DNA of 64,000 bases from Sabethes cyaneus (taxonomy: Eukaryota > Arthropoda > Insecta > Diptera > Culicidae). Below, piece after piece: positions 37,077 through 46,962 of the stretch; position 1 is the stretch's first letter; each line of letters starts with the position of its first letter. The position numbers were made by a program, and so were the translations under genes. Under the pieces are notes generated by a model that saw only the letters and a program-made list of their open reading frames with translations, ran no database searches and was not told where the DNA came from. The stretch is taken from positions 77,727,121 to 77,791,120 of the forward strand of contig NC_071353.1 of NCBI RefSeq assembly GCF_943734655.1. Reading direction: 5' to 3'.

Positions 37077-37196
37077 TCATAAAGTGCTATTTTGCATTAA
37101 ATCGTTTCGATCTTCGGCGCACTTTTTCGTTATCTTCCAAGCAATAAGTGCGCCGAAGAGACCGGAACGATTTAAGCTAAAATAGTACTTTTATGA
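37077..37196. repeat. long inverted repeat (hairpin), ~50-bp arms
   Basis: TCATAAAGTGCTATTTTGC... and ...AAAATAGTACTTTTATGA pair across a ~20-nt loop, with the inner arms AAGTGCGCCGAAG/CTTCGGCGCACTT perfect. It lies where the H2A remnant of unit 1 is truncated, so it may be a small foldback insertion. Confidence 0.7.
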
Positions 37197-37375
37197 GCGA
37201 TTGCGCATTTATTGATTGGACAATTTTCCTTGCAATTGACAATAATAGATCGATGTTTCGAATCCAACACGGTCGGCGTAACTTCCACTCCACACCAAAC
37301 AATAATCGGCTGCTGCCGAGTTTTACCACCTTTGCCGCGTCCGGATCCGGACAGGGAGATAAAGTCGTAACTCTC
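37197..37375 (-). pseudogene. H2A: histone H2A pseudogene, unit 1 (N-terminal remnant)
   Basis: Minus strand reads SGSGRGKGGKTRQQ near 37365-37325, matching the conserved H2A start (SGRGKGGK). The following sequence no longer reads as H2A core, and the 3' part is replaced by the hairpin at 37077-37196. The corresponding segment of unit 2 (38330-38500) is recognisably the same DNA, including the TAGATCGATG... and GGTAAAAC stretches. The initiator region reads CTG for ATG. Confidence 0.65.
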
Positions 37376-37454
37376 ATTATTATTTGTAACCCAAACAACG
37401 CGAAAATGATGCCGTTCGCAAAATCAATTCAACTGCTTCATATACTTATTCAGT

Positions 37455-37470
37455 AGTTCTTAAAAGAACT
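37455..37470 (-). promoter_or_regulatory. histone 3' stem-loop (H1, unit 1)
   Basis: Minus strand AGTTCT-TTTA-AGAACT: 6-bp stem and 4-nt loop, the geometry of replication-dependent histone mRNA 3' ends. It sits just downstream of the H1 remnant and is conserved in unit 2. Confidence 0.7.
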
Positions 37471-37499
37471 GATTGTTTTCTACCAGCTGTTAATAATAC

Positions 37500-37870
37500 A
37501 AATCGAAGAAATTTACTGCTTGGCAGCAGCTTTTTTCGAACCGCATTCTCCGTTAAAACAACTTCTTTTGGCTTTGGAGTTTTCGGTGCCTTTGTTATGG
37601 TCTTCTTTGACTTACTAATCTTGCTTCTCGCTAGCAAGTTTGGTAGGCGAACGAACCGGAAGCGCCAGTTCTTAGTTTGGACCAGCTTTCTCTTGTTGAA
37701 AACTAACTTCAAAACCTTTTTCACGAATGTGTCCAACTTTGAAACGTCACAATTGTAGCTGGCGGCGATATACTTCTAGACGGCTTGCAACGAAGATCCG
37801 TTGACTCTTCGGTTTATTGGCGTCTCGCTTAGTGAATTTGGATGTCTTCGCAACAGCTGAAGCTCAACGA
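37500..37870 (-). pseudogene. H1: histone H1 pseudogene, unit 1
   Basis: Linker histone remnant. On the minus strand the winged-helix globular end reads IAASYNCDVSKLDTFVKKVL (across a frame change at ~37737), then KLVQTKN, and a basic tail KISKSKKTITKAPKTPKPK. Upstream, out of frame, are GSSLQA-like codons. Frameshifts and stops exclude function. A TATA motif lies upstream (37951-37960) and the 3' stem-loop downstream. Confidence 0.8.
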
Positions 37871-37950
37871 TTTTCGAGCGGATTCTATAGAGCGTAAATT
37901 AAATACAATCAAACTTTGATTCAAAGGGAATTTAATCCACAGCTCTTCTC

Positions 37951-37960
37951 CTATATATTT
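37951..37960 (-). promoter_or_regulatory. TATA-like box upstream of H1 remnant, unit 1
   Basis: Minus-strand AAATATATAG, about 80-90 bp before the H1 remnant, conserved as AAATATATAC at 39511-39520 in unit 2 within a conserved block (TGACAGAAATATATA). Confidence 0.55.
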
Positions 37961-38181
37961 CTGTCATCCGTGTTAGGGAAGCATTGGCGTGGGAAGGCAA
38001 AAATAAGATTAAAGCAACGTCATGAGTTAGAAGACCGCATGGTGAGTCACCACATATTTATCGTTTTATAGATCAAATCAGAAGAAATTCTTCATGATTT
38101 AAAGAATCAGCGACATTTGGAAATTTAAGTAAAGAAATTTAGTATGCAGAAAATTTTCATCTCTTCATAAACAAATTCGTT

Positions 38182-38197
38182 CGTCCTAAAAAGGACG
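38182..38197 (-). promoter_or_regulatory. histone 3' stem-loop (H2A, unit 2)
   Basis: Minus strand CGTCCT-TTTT-AGGACG: perfect 6-bp stem with a 4-nt U loop, directly after the H2A C-terminus remnant. Confidence 0.75.
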
Positions 38198-38204
38198 TGT
38201 TGTG

Positions 38205-38500
38205 GTAAATTATGTGGTTGAAAATCCGGCCAGCAGAATGGCTTGAATGTTTGAAACAGCACCTCCCAGGGCAATGGTGACAATGGTTACCGGACAGAGC
38301 ATTTTCCATTGATTCAAGCTCTTCCGCTCCCGCAATCAAATATTCTAATATAGCAGATAACAGATCGATGGTCCGGTACCAACGCGTTCGGCGCACTTTA
38401 CACCAAACTATGATCCGCTGCTCTGCCTTTGCCGCTGCTGCTGCTGCTGCCGCTGCGCTGCGTTTTACCAGTTTGCCGAGTCCAGTGAGGGAAATCGCAA
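38205..38500 (-). pseudogene. H2A: histone H2A pseudogene, unit 2
   Basis: Minus strand reads SLTGLGKLVKR (H2A N-terminus, degraded), a run of Ala from a GCN repeat, then SAILEYLIAGAEELES, which matches H2A YLAAVLEYLAAEVLELAGN. After a frame change comes VTIVTIALGGAVSNIQAILL, matching VTIAQGGVLPNIQAVLL. The 3' stem-loop follows about 10 bp later. A central stretch encoding the L2 loop region is missing. Confidence 0.75.
38415..38460 (-). repeat. GCN repeat (poly-Ala) inside H2A remnant
   Basis: GCTGCTGCTGCTGCTGCCGCTGCGCTGCG on the plus strand has expanded where normal H2A encodes a Lys/Ser/Arg-rich tail. Unit 1 keeps only CTGCTGCC here. Confidence 0.75.
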
Positions 38501-38874
38501 CTCTCTGCTGTCTGTTCTGCTTCTGCACCGTACCAATGCCAATGCAAAAATGATGCCGTTCGCCGACTTACTTCTGATTATATACCAGAGCAAATGGCAG
38601 CAAGTTGTAACAAAGGCGGATCAACGTAGGGCAGAGAATCATAGACACGAAAGAAAGGCGGTACAACGAAACCGTACTCCGTACATTGTTTGAACACAGG
38701 GATGGCACGGCAACGAGCATGGCAGACGTGCACTCACAGTTGTGTTTGTCTTAATACAGTTTAAACATGTAATTTCTGACGGGCTCATACTTCGAACGCT
38801 CATACTAAACTGCCAACATCACTTTAAAATGTGAGAAAAATCAATTTAACTGCTTCGTATACTTTTTATTCAGT

Positions 38875-38890
38875 AGTTCTTAAAAGAACT
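38875..38890 (-). promoter_or_regulatory. histone 3' stem-loop (H1, unit 2)
   Basis: Same AGTTCT-TTTA-AGAACT hairpin as in unit 1, in the same position relative to the H1 remnant. Confidence 0.7.
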
Positions 38891-38934
38891 GATTGTTTTC
38901 TACCAGATATTAGTAATGCAAATCAAGGAAATTT

Positions 38935-39430
38935 ACATCTAGGCAACAGCTTTTTTCGGGCACCTTCTCCGATGAAACGACTTCCTTTGACTGGGGCTTT
39001 CGGTGCCTTTGCTACGGTTTTCATTGGCTTAGTAGATTTTTGTTCGGGGCACCCGCATATTTACTCCAGTAGTACAACTTTAACCGGAGCCGCCTTTGCA
39101 GCAGTTAGCAAAGATATTGTTTTCGTCCGTTTTATCAACCTTGAACAAATCGGAAGCGCCTGTTCTTTTTGTTTGGACCAGCTTTTCGACAGCTAATTTC
39201 AAAACCTTTTTCACAAATGTGTCCAACCTTGGAACGTCACAATTGTGGCTAGCGGCGATTTACTTCTAACGGCTTGCAGTGAGGATCCATTGATTTTACT
39301 GGGTATTGATAGCAGTAAAAACCATATCGTTCGCTGGCGGACGAGTCGGTGGCTTCTTCGGTTTGTTGGCGTCTTGCTTGGTGAATTTGAATGTCTTCGA
39401 TGCCTTATTCCGAGCAAGCAGCAACTGCTG
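38935..39430 (-). pseudogene. H1: histone H1 pseudogene, unit 2
   Basis: Better preserved than unit 1. Minus strand, in order and across frame changes: KKPPTRPPANDMVFTAINT (H1 KKPPTHPPVSEMVVAAIK type), NGSSLQAV, IAASHNCDVPRLDTFVKKVL, KLAVEKLVQTKRTGASDLFK, then MKTVAKAPKAPVKG of the Lys/Ala/Pro tail. Several indels and stops. It has its own upstream TATA-like block (39511-39520) and 3' stem-loop. Confidence 0.85.
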
Positions 39431-39510
39431 AAGCTCAACAATTTTCGAGCGGATTCTATAGAGCGTAAATTAAATACAATTAAAGGTCAGCTTAACCCAT
39501 AGCTCATTTC

Positions 39511-39520
39511 GTATATATTT
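39511..39520 (-). promoter_or_regulatory. TATA-like box upstream of H1 remnant, unit 2
   Basis: Minus-strand AAATATATAC in the same conserved upstream block as unit 1 (CTCTATAGAATCCGCTCGAA lies between it and the H1 remnant in both). Confidence 0.55.
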
Positions 39521-39821
39521 CTGTCATCTGTGCTAGGGAAGCATTGGCGTGGGAAGGCAAAAACATGAAAATAATGAAATAATGAATATAGTCTAATATT
39601 TTCTCAATTATTAAACGTCTGTTTGGGAAACATGGAATCTATTGTATTGTTATGGATTTTTTGAAAAATTTCCAATCGATTGATACCAATATCTCTAGAA
39701 TCTGTTGACGGATGACTGAGTTATAAGCGTGCAAACCATAACCACTTTTCGTTACATGTTCCCTTTTCGTTTTTCTAAAGTGCACCCCAATATAGAAATC
39801 AAAGAAGTAGTCCTACTTCAA

Positions 39822-40075
39822 AAAGGAGCACGCAGAACTTGTTAGCAACTAAAGTTACTTCAGAACTTCATGTAGCATCTTAATAGCTTTGAAGTATCTA
39901 CATATGAAGTACTCACAGCACTTCTTAAAGCATTTAGTTCCACGGATACTTGATGTACACTACTAATCAGTAAGAAAGTTCCACGGAACTGAATTTGAAT
40001 TAATTGTGAACTTTCAAGTTCGCGTGTCAAGGTCAAGTAATATTCGAACTTCTGGTTGCTTGGGCCGTTTTGTTA
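39822..40075 (-). repeat. A block of the A-B-C-F-D repeat
   Basis: Reverse complement of 51483-51722 with roughly 90 percent identity by eye (for example GTTCCACGGAACTGAATTTG, GCAACTAAAGTTACTTCAG). Adjacent at 39804-39819 is GAAGTAGTCCTACTTC, a variant of the GACGTAG palindrome. Confidence 0.85.
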
Positions 40076-41449
40076 ACATTTGCCTGACTCACTGCGAGTA
40101 TACGTGTAATTGAAATAAAACGTAACCATACCGTTTTATTCGTTTAGAACGCATATGCAGCTAATATCGATAACGATTTTTTATAAGTTGTGCTTTTGTT
40201 ATTGCATTTAACTTGTAAAAAGTTGCATATATAACAATTCAGTTTTACAATACAATTAATGCGTACTACTGGCACTTGAAATATAACGCACAGATTTGAC
40301 TAATCGGACTGAAGTCATTTCAAGGTAGAATTTTCTCATCAATATTAAAGAAGTAATTTCTAAAAATGACTTCAATTTAAAGATTTTCAAGCAGTGGCAC
40401 CAGCATCTATTCGAAAAAAACTATTTTCTAAAAGAAGATATCAAAAGCAGATATTCAAGAGCATCATGCAAGCAAACTGTTGGATGGAATGTGTTTTAAT
40501 TTAAGCAATATAGGGTAAAGAACTAGTTTTAAGCAGCCTAAGCGGGTCACTGATTGTTTTACCTTATTACAAGCGATGGGTTGACTAAGTGGGGGATATC
40601 AGCATACCAATCTTCTTGCTATCTTTAGTTCTTCAAGCTGTTACCATTGGAAGACACTATTGTTGTGCTAAACTTTTGATTTTTCGCTTTAAAAGTTGGA
40701 GCGGCGGAACTAATTTTGAACAGACCGAACCTATTTTCACCCGCAAGGTGCTTTTTTAAGCAATCCAGAAATCTGATTTTTTTACGTCCCCTTAAAAAAT
40801 CCCTCGAACTTTTCCTCCTATTCAGTAAGTTCGCGTTCCTATCCGCGACCTACTAATCGGCATCTGATACGTAATCGGCATAGCGTATCGGCATAGATGC
40901 GTAAAATGCCATCTGTCTAAATTGTTTATCGGGGCATACACTCACCGCACCGTTCGGCAAACGGTATTCGTCGTCTCTTTTATTCTCTGGTGTTCTTATG
41001 GGAAACTGCGAGTTTGACGTCTCACTCGCTGTTCATAAGGATGGTGGGAGAACAAAAGAGGTAAACATAGCAGTACAAACAATCCGACTCAGAACAGTGT
41101 TGTCAAAGCAAATAACATTGAAACACATCGTTGCTTTATTAAATCACTGAGAAAATCTTCGAAAATTATTGAAAAAGCTGTCTTTTGTGTTCTTTTTAAT
41201 AAAGAAAAATTAATTATGAACATACGTTTCTCTGAAAGTATTGAACCACGTTTTCACCATAGGAGGTTTCAGTTAATTTCAAACTTAAAATTCTTATTTC
41301 CAGAACCGAAACAGTGTCTTGGCAACACGATAGTTTATCAGTTGTGCTGCAGCTGCTGTTACTGGTAAACAAGTTCCGTCAATTCAGAATTTGTTTTCAG
41401 TTTTGTTAGAAAATAATAAAACTTTCGGCTAGTGACAAAGCCTTAGATA
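40076..41449. other. 1.37 kb without recognised gene
   Basis: AT-rich with scattered homopolymers. I see no motif-bearing frame, RNA gene or paired termini. Confidence 0.45.
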
Positions 41450-42489
41450 ATAGAAAAAAATCAGAGGGGTTGTGTACAAGACACGACCGCGTATATAGGT
41501 GACGCAAGACTACGTAAGTCTCTTTGTAGTGATAATAGCATGTATTCATGCTTGTAATCATTCGATTCTTCTATATGCAACATATATACATGCTACATGC
41601 GTTGTATGTAACATTTATCAAAGTAGTAACATTGCATCCGTTAAATTCTTAAAAGATTGTGCATTTGAAAACAATTTTAAAAAATCAAGAACACAAACAA
41701 TTACTTTCCTGCTGCCTTACTGAAATTAAAATTGTTTTTATTATCCATGGTTTCCCACGTTAAAGGGATTTTACCAATTCAATCCTATTTTATCAACAGC
41801 ACATCTTTTCACTACACTTCTAATGAAACGGCAAGCATGCGTATTCATACAGAGCCGTATTATAACCGAACACTACAGCTGTAGCACACTTTTCCAACAC
41901 AGATATCAAATTCGCCTAGGTTCAATCGTCACGCAGTAAAGAATTTGCGATCTGTTGGGAGCTTGTGTCATTTTTTCTGGCACACTTCCCTAACACAGAC
42001 ATCAGATTGGACTAGGTTTAATCGCGTTCGTAAGAAATCTGTTGGCACGAGGGGGCATTGTCACTCTCTCTGGCGTACTACCCAAGCAAGGACATAAAAA
42101 TGGTCTAGGTTAAACCGCGGTGTTAAGAAATCTTGTTGAAATGAGGAAACTTTGTCACTTGTTTTGGCTTACTTCCCAAGCACAGATATCAAATTGGTAT
42201 AGGTTTAGATCATCGTAAAGAATCTTCCAACCAATCACGAAGCGAGAATTCTGGTAAAACATAGGTTCATTATTTTCAATAGTTCAACATCAAGAATCCA
42301 TACTTTTCTTCATTTAGGTCAATTCTTAGAACATTTTCCGATCGATTGGTGTAAGAATATTGAAAATCGATCGGAAAACCGCTGAGCTGTTAGCGCTCAA
42401 AACCTTTCATTTTTCGTGACGCTCGCATTTTTCGATTTTTTGGAATGACGCCCTATCTCAACACTTGCCGTAAGACGTAGTCCTACGTC
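41450..42489 (-). repeat. C and F blocks of the A-B-C-F-D repeat, uninterrupted
   Basis: 41745-42489 is the reverse complement of C at 51785-52533; 41455-41735 is F (59397-59680). The C/F junction is whole here, with TTAA at 41727-41730 and CCATGG at 41746-41751, so it is the empty site for both the palindromic TTAA element (57694-59396) and the LOA LINE (52534-57665). Confidence 0.85.
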
Positions 42490-42911
42490 AAAAGAGAGTG
42501 AATAATATGGTATGTGACGATTGAGTGCTTGACTTTTAGAGTGGTTGTAATCAGTGCTGAAAATGTGATGGATTCGTTAGTAGCGAGGTGGCGATTGCCT
42601 TCAGCAGCTGAAAAATGTACGTTTTTGGACAACAATTTTTAATTCATCATATTTCTTGTCGGAAACCCAATAAATTGTATTTGTGTGAATCAAATGTATG
42701 GTTAAGTGATTTGTGAAGATGATCCTATCAAAAGATTTTGAAAATATGAATAAAAAAGTGCATTTTCGGCTCATTTATGTTCAACTGATTAAAATAGGTG
42801 ACACTGCTTAACTCGTTCCTTACCCTACCAGGATTAGAAGCGTATTGATCGTGAAGTATTAGAAACATTAATTCATTTTTCAATTGCACATCGAAATAGT
42901 TAGCAAAATTA

Positions 42912-43091
42912 GAGTGACTATATACAGAGTGGCGACATGTCATCCCAAAAGTATGCAATGCTTTAGCAATGCTCATTTTCTTTCTCTTTCCTGCGTACGC
43001 GTTGGATTGGTCGTCTGCTCGATTGGAATGACACTGACAGATAATTATCATTCCAATTTTGACATTGTCGCCACTCTATATATAGTCACTC
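42912..43091. mobile_element. 180-bp TA-flanked MITE
   Basis: TA at 42910-42911 and 43092-43093; inverted arms GAGTGACTATATACAGAGTG and (reverse complement) GAGTGACTATATATAGAGTG, then GCGACA. Tc1/mariner-type by target site. No coding. Confidence 0.85.
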
Positions 43092-43241
43092 TAAGCAAAA
43101 TATGAATAGTTAGTTCTTTATTTTCCAAAGTGAAAATTTTCACCCATGTTCTCACATTTTTTACGCAAAATTAAAGAAGGCTACAAGTGCAAATGACATT
43201 AAAATCACGGGGCGAATCACTTCAAATTTAATAAATATATT

Positions 43242-43943
43242 TGTTGCAGATGCAACAAGGAAACAGTTTTCCGTAAATTTAATCCGTATACTTAGCTTTA
43301 CGCGATCAAAAATTTCCTGCAATAATCCCATAGTTACACTTTGTATAATTTGAAATTCATACTAGCTTACGTTTGTGCGTTTCCTTTCGCTTACGGGATT
43401 TCTTTTCGTTTTCGTAGATAGCTGAGCTTATATTCGTGGATGCTTAAGATCAGATACATATAAACGCGATAGTTAGAATCCACTTTTCAAACTAGCATAT
43501 AATTACTTACAAATGAAAGAACTAATTCGGCAGGCTTTTATCTTTTCGCGAGTAGACAATTCCTCACTCTAACCTACAGATTTTAATTCTTAGATTTAAT
43601 TATAACGTAATTTGTAGTTTAGTCTTTCAATAAACTTACTTTACTTTAAGCACTGTAAATGTTTTAACTTCTAGTGTATAAGGCCTTTTTAATTTAAGAA
43701 CGAGCTTTTAAATATAATCTATAATCAGATAAGCTCAGATAAGATTTTATTAACTTTTGACCAACTCGTAGGCACTTTACGCAATCTTCTCCTTGATAAC
43801 TCGACGGTTTTTCCTGGCGATTTGTTTTCTTCCGTAACAAACTGACACTGACAGATGGACCGTCTCTGCCAGCACGGTGAAGCGCCGCGTTCTCAACGTA
43901 ATTTATGCGTAGGTACAGCGTTGCATGGAGGGCGTGCGCAACA
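43242..43943 (-). repeat. 3' LTR of Pao/BEL element (minus orientation)
   Basis: 702 bp. On the minus strand TGTTGCGCACG...CATCTGCAACA. TSD ATATT at 43237-43241. Colinear with 50662-51365, with about two dozen differences by eye, so older than the copia insertion. Confidence 0.93.
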
Positions 43944-44024
43944 GTCCCCCGCAGTAGTTGGACCCTGGTCCGGCTCACTCCCATTCGTACCTAGGTCCAC
44001 ACGGCAAGCGTAGTTGCGGGTCTC

Positions 44025-44950
44025 TCATACAATCCCGTAGCAGTCTGGACGACCGCTGAGCGCACTTGTCCATCGACAGATGGCTTCACCAACATCACCC
44101 GACCTTTGGGCTAGCAATTCTTCGGTAAACTCGGATCGACGATGATGACGATTTCTCCTACGGCAATCGGTCACACTGGGTAGAACCATTTGGTTCAACG
44201 GGTAAGCGTGGGCAGGTATTCCGTTACCCACCGCTTCCAAAACAAGTTGGCAAGAGCCTGTGATGCCTGCCACGAGCGCTGCAATGCCAATGGGCACTCG
44301 TTGTACTGAACTAGCGGTTTTGACCCATCTGAAGAGCCCAACAAAATATCGTTGGGGGTAAGCGCTGGTGAAGGAACAATCATCCACGGGCACATGTGTT
44401 AACGGACGACTGTTGATGATGTTTTCTACCTCAATCAGGTAGCTTCTCAGCATTTCTTCGTAGGCACCCGCTGCAGTTTGACTTTGGCTAGAATTTTCTT
44501 CACGGATTGGATTAGCCGCTCCCAACAGCCACCCATATGCGGCGCGGCGGGAGGGTTGAAGCGCCAAGATGTTCTTGGCGTGGTAAATTCTTTCATGAGT
44601 TTATCCTGGTCAAGTGTCACTACCGCTTCTTTCAACTCCTTGTCCGCGCCCACAAAGTTCGTCCCTCTATCACTTACAATTTCTATTGGCGTGCCCCGTC
44701 GAGCAAAGCAATTACGCAAGGCAAAAATACACGAACTAGTATTTAACGAAGCGGCCAGCTCAAGATGCATCGCTCTTGTTGTAAGACATGTTATGATTAC
44801 GCCCCAACGTTTCTCGTGATTACGACCAACGACGACATGCATGGGTCCAAAAAAATCAACGACCACATACGAAAACGGACGTTTAAATGCCGCTAACCGA
44901 TACTTCGGTAGAGAAGCCATCACCGGTGGAACCGGAGCGACACGTTGCAA
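44025..44950 (-). pseudogene. pol: BEL integrase catalytic core and C-terminus
   Basis: The core (44950-44460) keeps the DDE triad: VVVDFFGPMHV, SDRGTNFVGA, PHMGGCWERLIQSVKKILAK. A frameshift near 44460 then moves to LRSYLIEVENIINSRPLTHV, followed by a degenerate C-terminal domain ending at 44025. It would integrate retrotransposon cDNA if intact. Confidence 0.88.
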
Positions 44951-45654
44951 TTTGCAGACCTGACATTCTCGACGAACTCGATCGTAAACTCTGCGAACTC
45001 ATGGGATATGATAGTCCTTGCGAACTTCGTTCACGCCGGTCTCGTGACATTGATGATGATAGCGCAGGTGAACGTCGCGTACGATAAGTGTCGTGACAGG
45101 ATGATCTGGGGGAGTACTACAGGGTACTTGTTGTTTTCTTGTAGGAAGTCGCATTCGCTTAAACGACTATTGATCCGCATCACACCTTGGACATCGATGA
45201 ATGAACTGAGCTTGAACAGACTGTTCTTCTTATGGAGACGACAAACGCCTGCTGCGAGGATTGCTAGCTCATCCGCATAGACTTCCTCCTGGGCTCGCTT
45301 GATTTGGAACAACTCAGCCTCGAGTAGCTCCTGCCTAGAGAGTGGTCCGATGAACGGTTGTTGACCGTGTTTCCTCAGGTGGATATTATTTACAAAACGT
45401 GGAACGAAAGCCGTGGTACGTCGCAAACGGTACCATGAGGAGAAGTTCTGCGGCAACAGAATGGTTCGAATTCTCCCTTCGGTATGGTGTAACATATTCG
45501 GACGAATTTCTTCGACGGTTTCAGTAACATTCAGCAGTGACTCTGACCATTCTTCCTTTGGCATCCACAGGAACGGAGGTCCTTGGAACCATCGACTCGT
45601 TGACGAAAGATCCGGCTTTTTCTCCCATTTAGTACCATCGTCGGCCACGTTCAC
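44950..45654 (-). pseudogene. pol: BEL connection region and integrase zinc-binding domain
   Basis: Reads MNVADDGTKWEKKPDLSSTS, RWFQGPPFLWMPKEEWSES, then IKRAQEEVYADELAIL. Out of frame below 45090 is the HHCC module VHLRYHHQCHETGVNEVRKD with CQVC. A TGA interrupts it after YHIP (near 44998). The stretch joins RNase H to integrase in BEL pol. Confidence 0.8.
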
Positions 45655-45792
45655 TTAACCATCTCCATTCCGTAACCTCCGTCGCCTTCAAAATTTCTCC
45701 CACTCGGAAGGCTACGAACTGAGAGAATCTTCGGTGGTCTGAATGAAGCCAACACATAACGTTCCGCGCATCTGTCTAGAAATATCGACGAT

Positions 45793-46163
45793 TCACTGTG
45801 ATTGAATGGCCTGCCGCAATGCTTTTAGCCAAACGCGTACCAATAACAGCTGTTTCCAACTCCAGGCGAGGAATGGAGACGAATTAAGGGGTGCTACACG
45901 AGTCTTGCTCCCAACCAGCGCGCAATGGACGAGTCCGTTATACTCGAAACGGAAATAGGAAGCAGCCGCGTACCCTAGCTCACTAGCATCTACGAATGTA
46001 TGTAGCTCAATGTTTGTTTCAGCAATGCTCAACTCTGGTCGACAATAGCACCGAGGAATTTCCACTGACTCGAGTTCAGGCAGAATATGGAGCCATGTAT
46101 GCCATTTATCCAACTCTCGCTCTTCGACTTTTTCATCCCATCCAGTTTTTGTTCTCCACACCT
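45793..46163 (-). pseudogene. pol: BEL RNase H region, N-terminal part
   Basis: Continues RT after the hAT/SINE insertion: EVWRTKTGWDEKVEE, WHTWLHILPELESVEIPRCY, HTFVDASELGYAAASYFRFE (the first RNase H Asp), SKTRVAPL. A frameshift near 45830 degrades the rest. Confidence 0.82.
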
Positions 46164-46171
46164 CCTGGATA

Positions 46172-46954
46172 CAGGGATACCAGACTTGCAGATTTGTCTG
46201 CAAATTCCAGATTTTTGGAACGGTCTTTTTTTTTTTTTTTTTTCCTGTATGGACTCATCACTGCGACCAGTAAGTTAGATCTATTGTGATATCGCCCGGG
46301 TGTTTGTTGTATAACCCGCACTGCATTTATTTTAGCTATAGTCGCTATTGAGTGAGCGATATGCTTATTGAATTTCTTTTTTTTATGCGTGCTTGTGTGT
46401 AATTGGGTACCCTTCTTTCAATGCTTTACTCTACTTTATCCACCTCGTTCCACATGACAGCGCACAGTCCCCAATTATAGTCATCCCTGGCGTAGCAAAC
46501 CAGTGCATTTTTACTACAAGGGTCTCATTTTTGCACTGTCAATAGGCCATATCGGGATAATATAGAACTCAGCATGAAGGAAGGGCGATGAGGGGCCTGA
46601 GAATAAACCCATGCTAAAGTCACTTTGACATCGAATGGCCTGATTCTACTAAGATTCGAACCCATGACCATTCGCTTGTCAAAGCAGACTCGGTAACCTT
46701 GCGGCTACAGAGCCCCCTTGGAACGGTCTTGCAGATCATTATAAATTTGCAGATATTTGCAGTTTTTCTGACTTTTATTGTTTTGGTGCAGATTTTTGTT
46801 CGAAGCTCTTTAAACTTTCACAGACTTCCTAAAAAGTGTGCAGATTTTCGCAGATTATTTTTAAACCAGAAAATTCGAGTAGCCGGAAAATTGCTCGATT
46901 TTTTTCGGTTTTCGAGCAGTTGCAGACATTTTTTTAGAAAATATGGCATCTCTG
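46172..46954. mobile_element. hAT MITE inserted in BEL pol
   Basis: Ends CAGGGATACC and (reverse complement) CAGAGATGCC, with perfect 8-bp duplications CCTGGATA at 46164-46171 and 46955-46962. Subterminal GCAGATTT motifs recur on both sides. Removing the insertion and one duplication restores the BEL frame across KVLIQ/EVWRT. About 280 bp belong to the MITE; the rest is a nested SINE. Confidence 0.93.
46228..46717 (-). mobile_element. tRNA-derived SINE nested in the hAT MITE
   Basis: Perfect 13-bp target duplications TTGGAACGGTCTT at 46215-46227 and 46718-46730. On the minus strand it starts GGGGGCTCTGTAGCCGCAAG (A box 46698-46710), then B box GGGTTCGAATCT (46652-46663), a ~400-bp body, and ends in a poly(A) of about 20 (plus-strand T run 46226-46243). 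Good match to a LINE-mobilised SINE. Two different directions of mobility (cut-and-paste host, copy-and-paste guest) are thus dated relative to each other. Confidence 0.9.
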
Positions 46955-46962
46955 CCTGGATA

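Noticed and set aside
37077..37196. microRNA precursor
   Set aside because: The hairpin arms are ~50 bp and near perfect across a ~20-nt loop, and it coincides with a truncation point of a pseudogene. A foldback insertion is more likely. Small RNA data would be needed to claim otherwise.
46652..46710. Functional tRNA gene
   Set aside because: A and B boxes are present, but there is no cloverleaf, and target duplications plus a poly(A) tail show a SINE.
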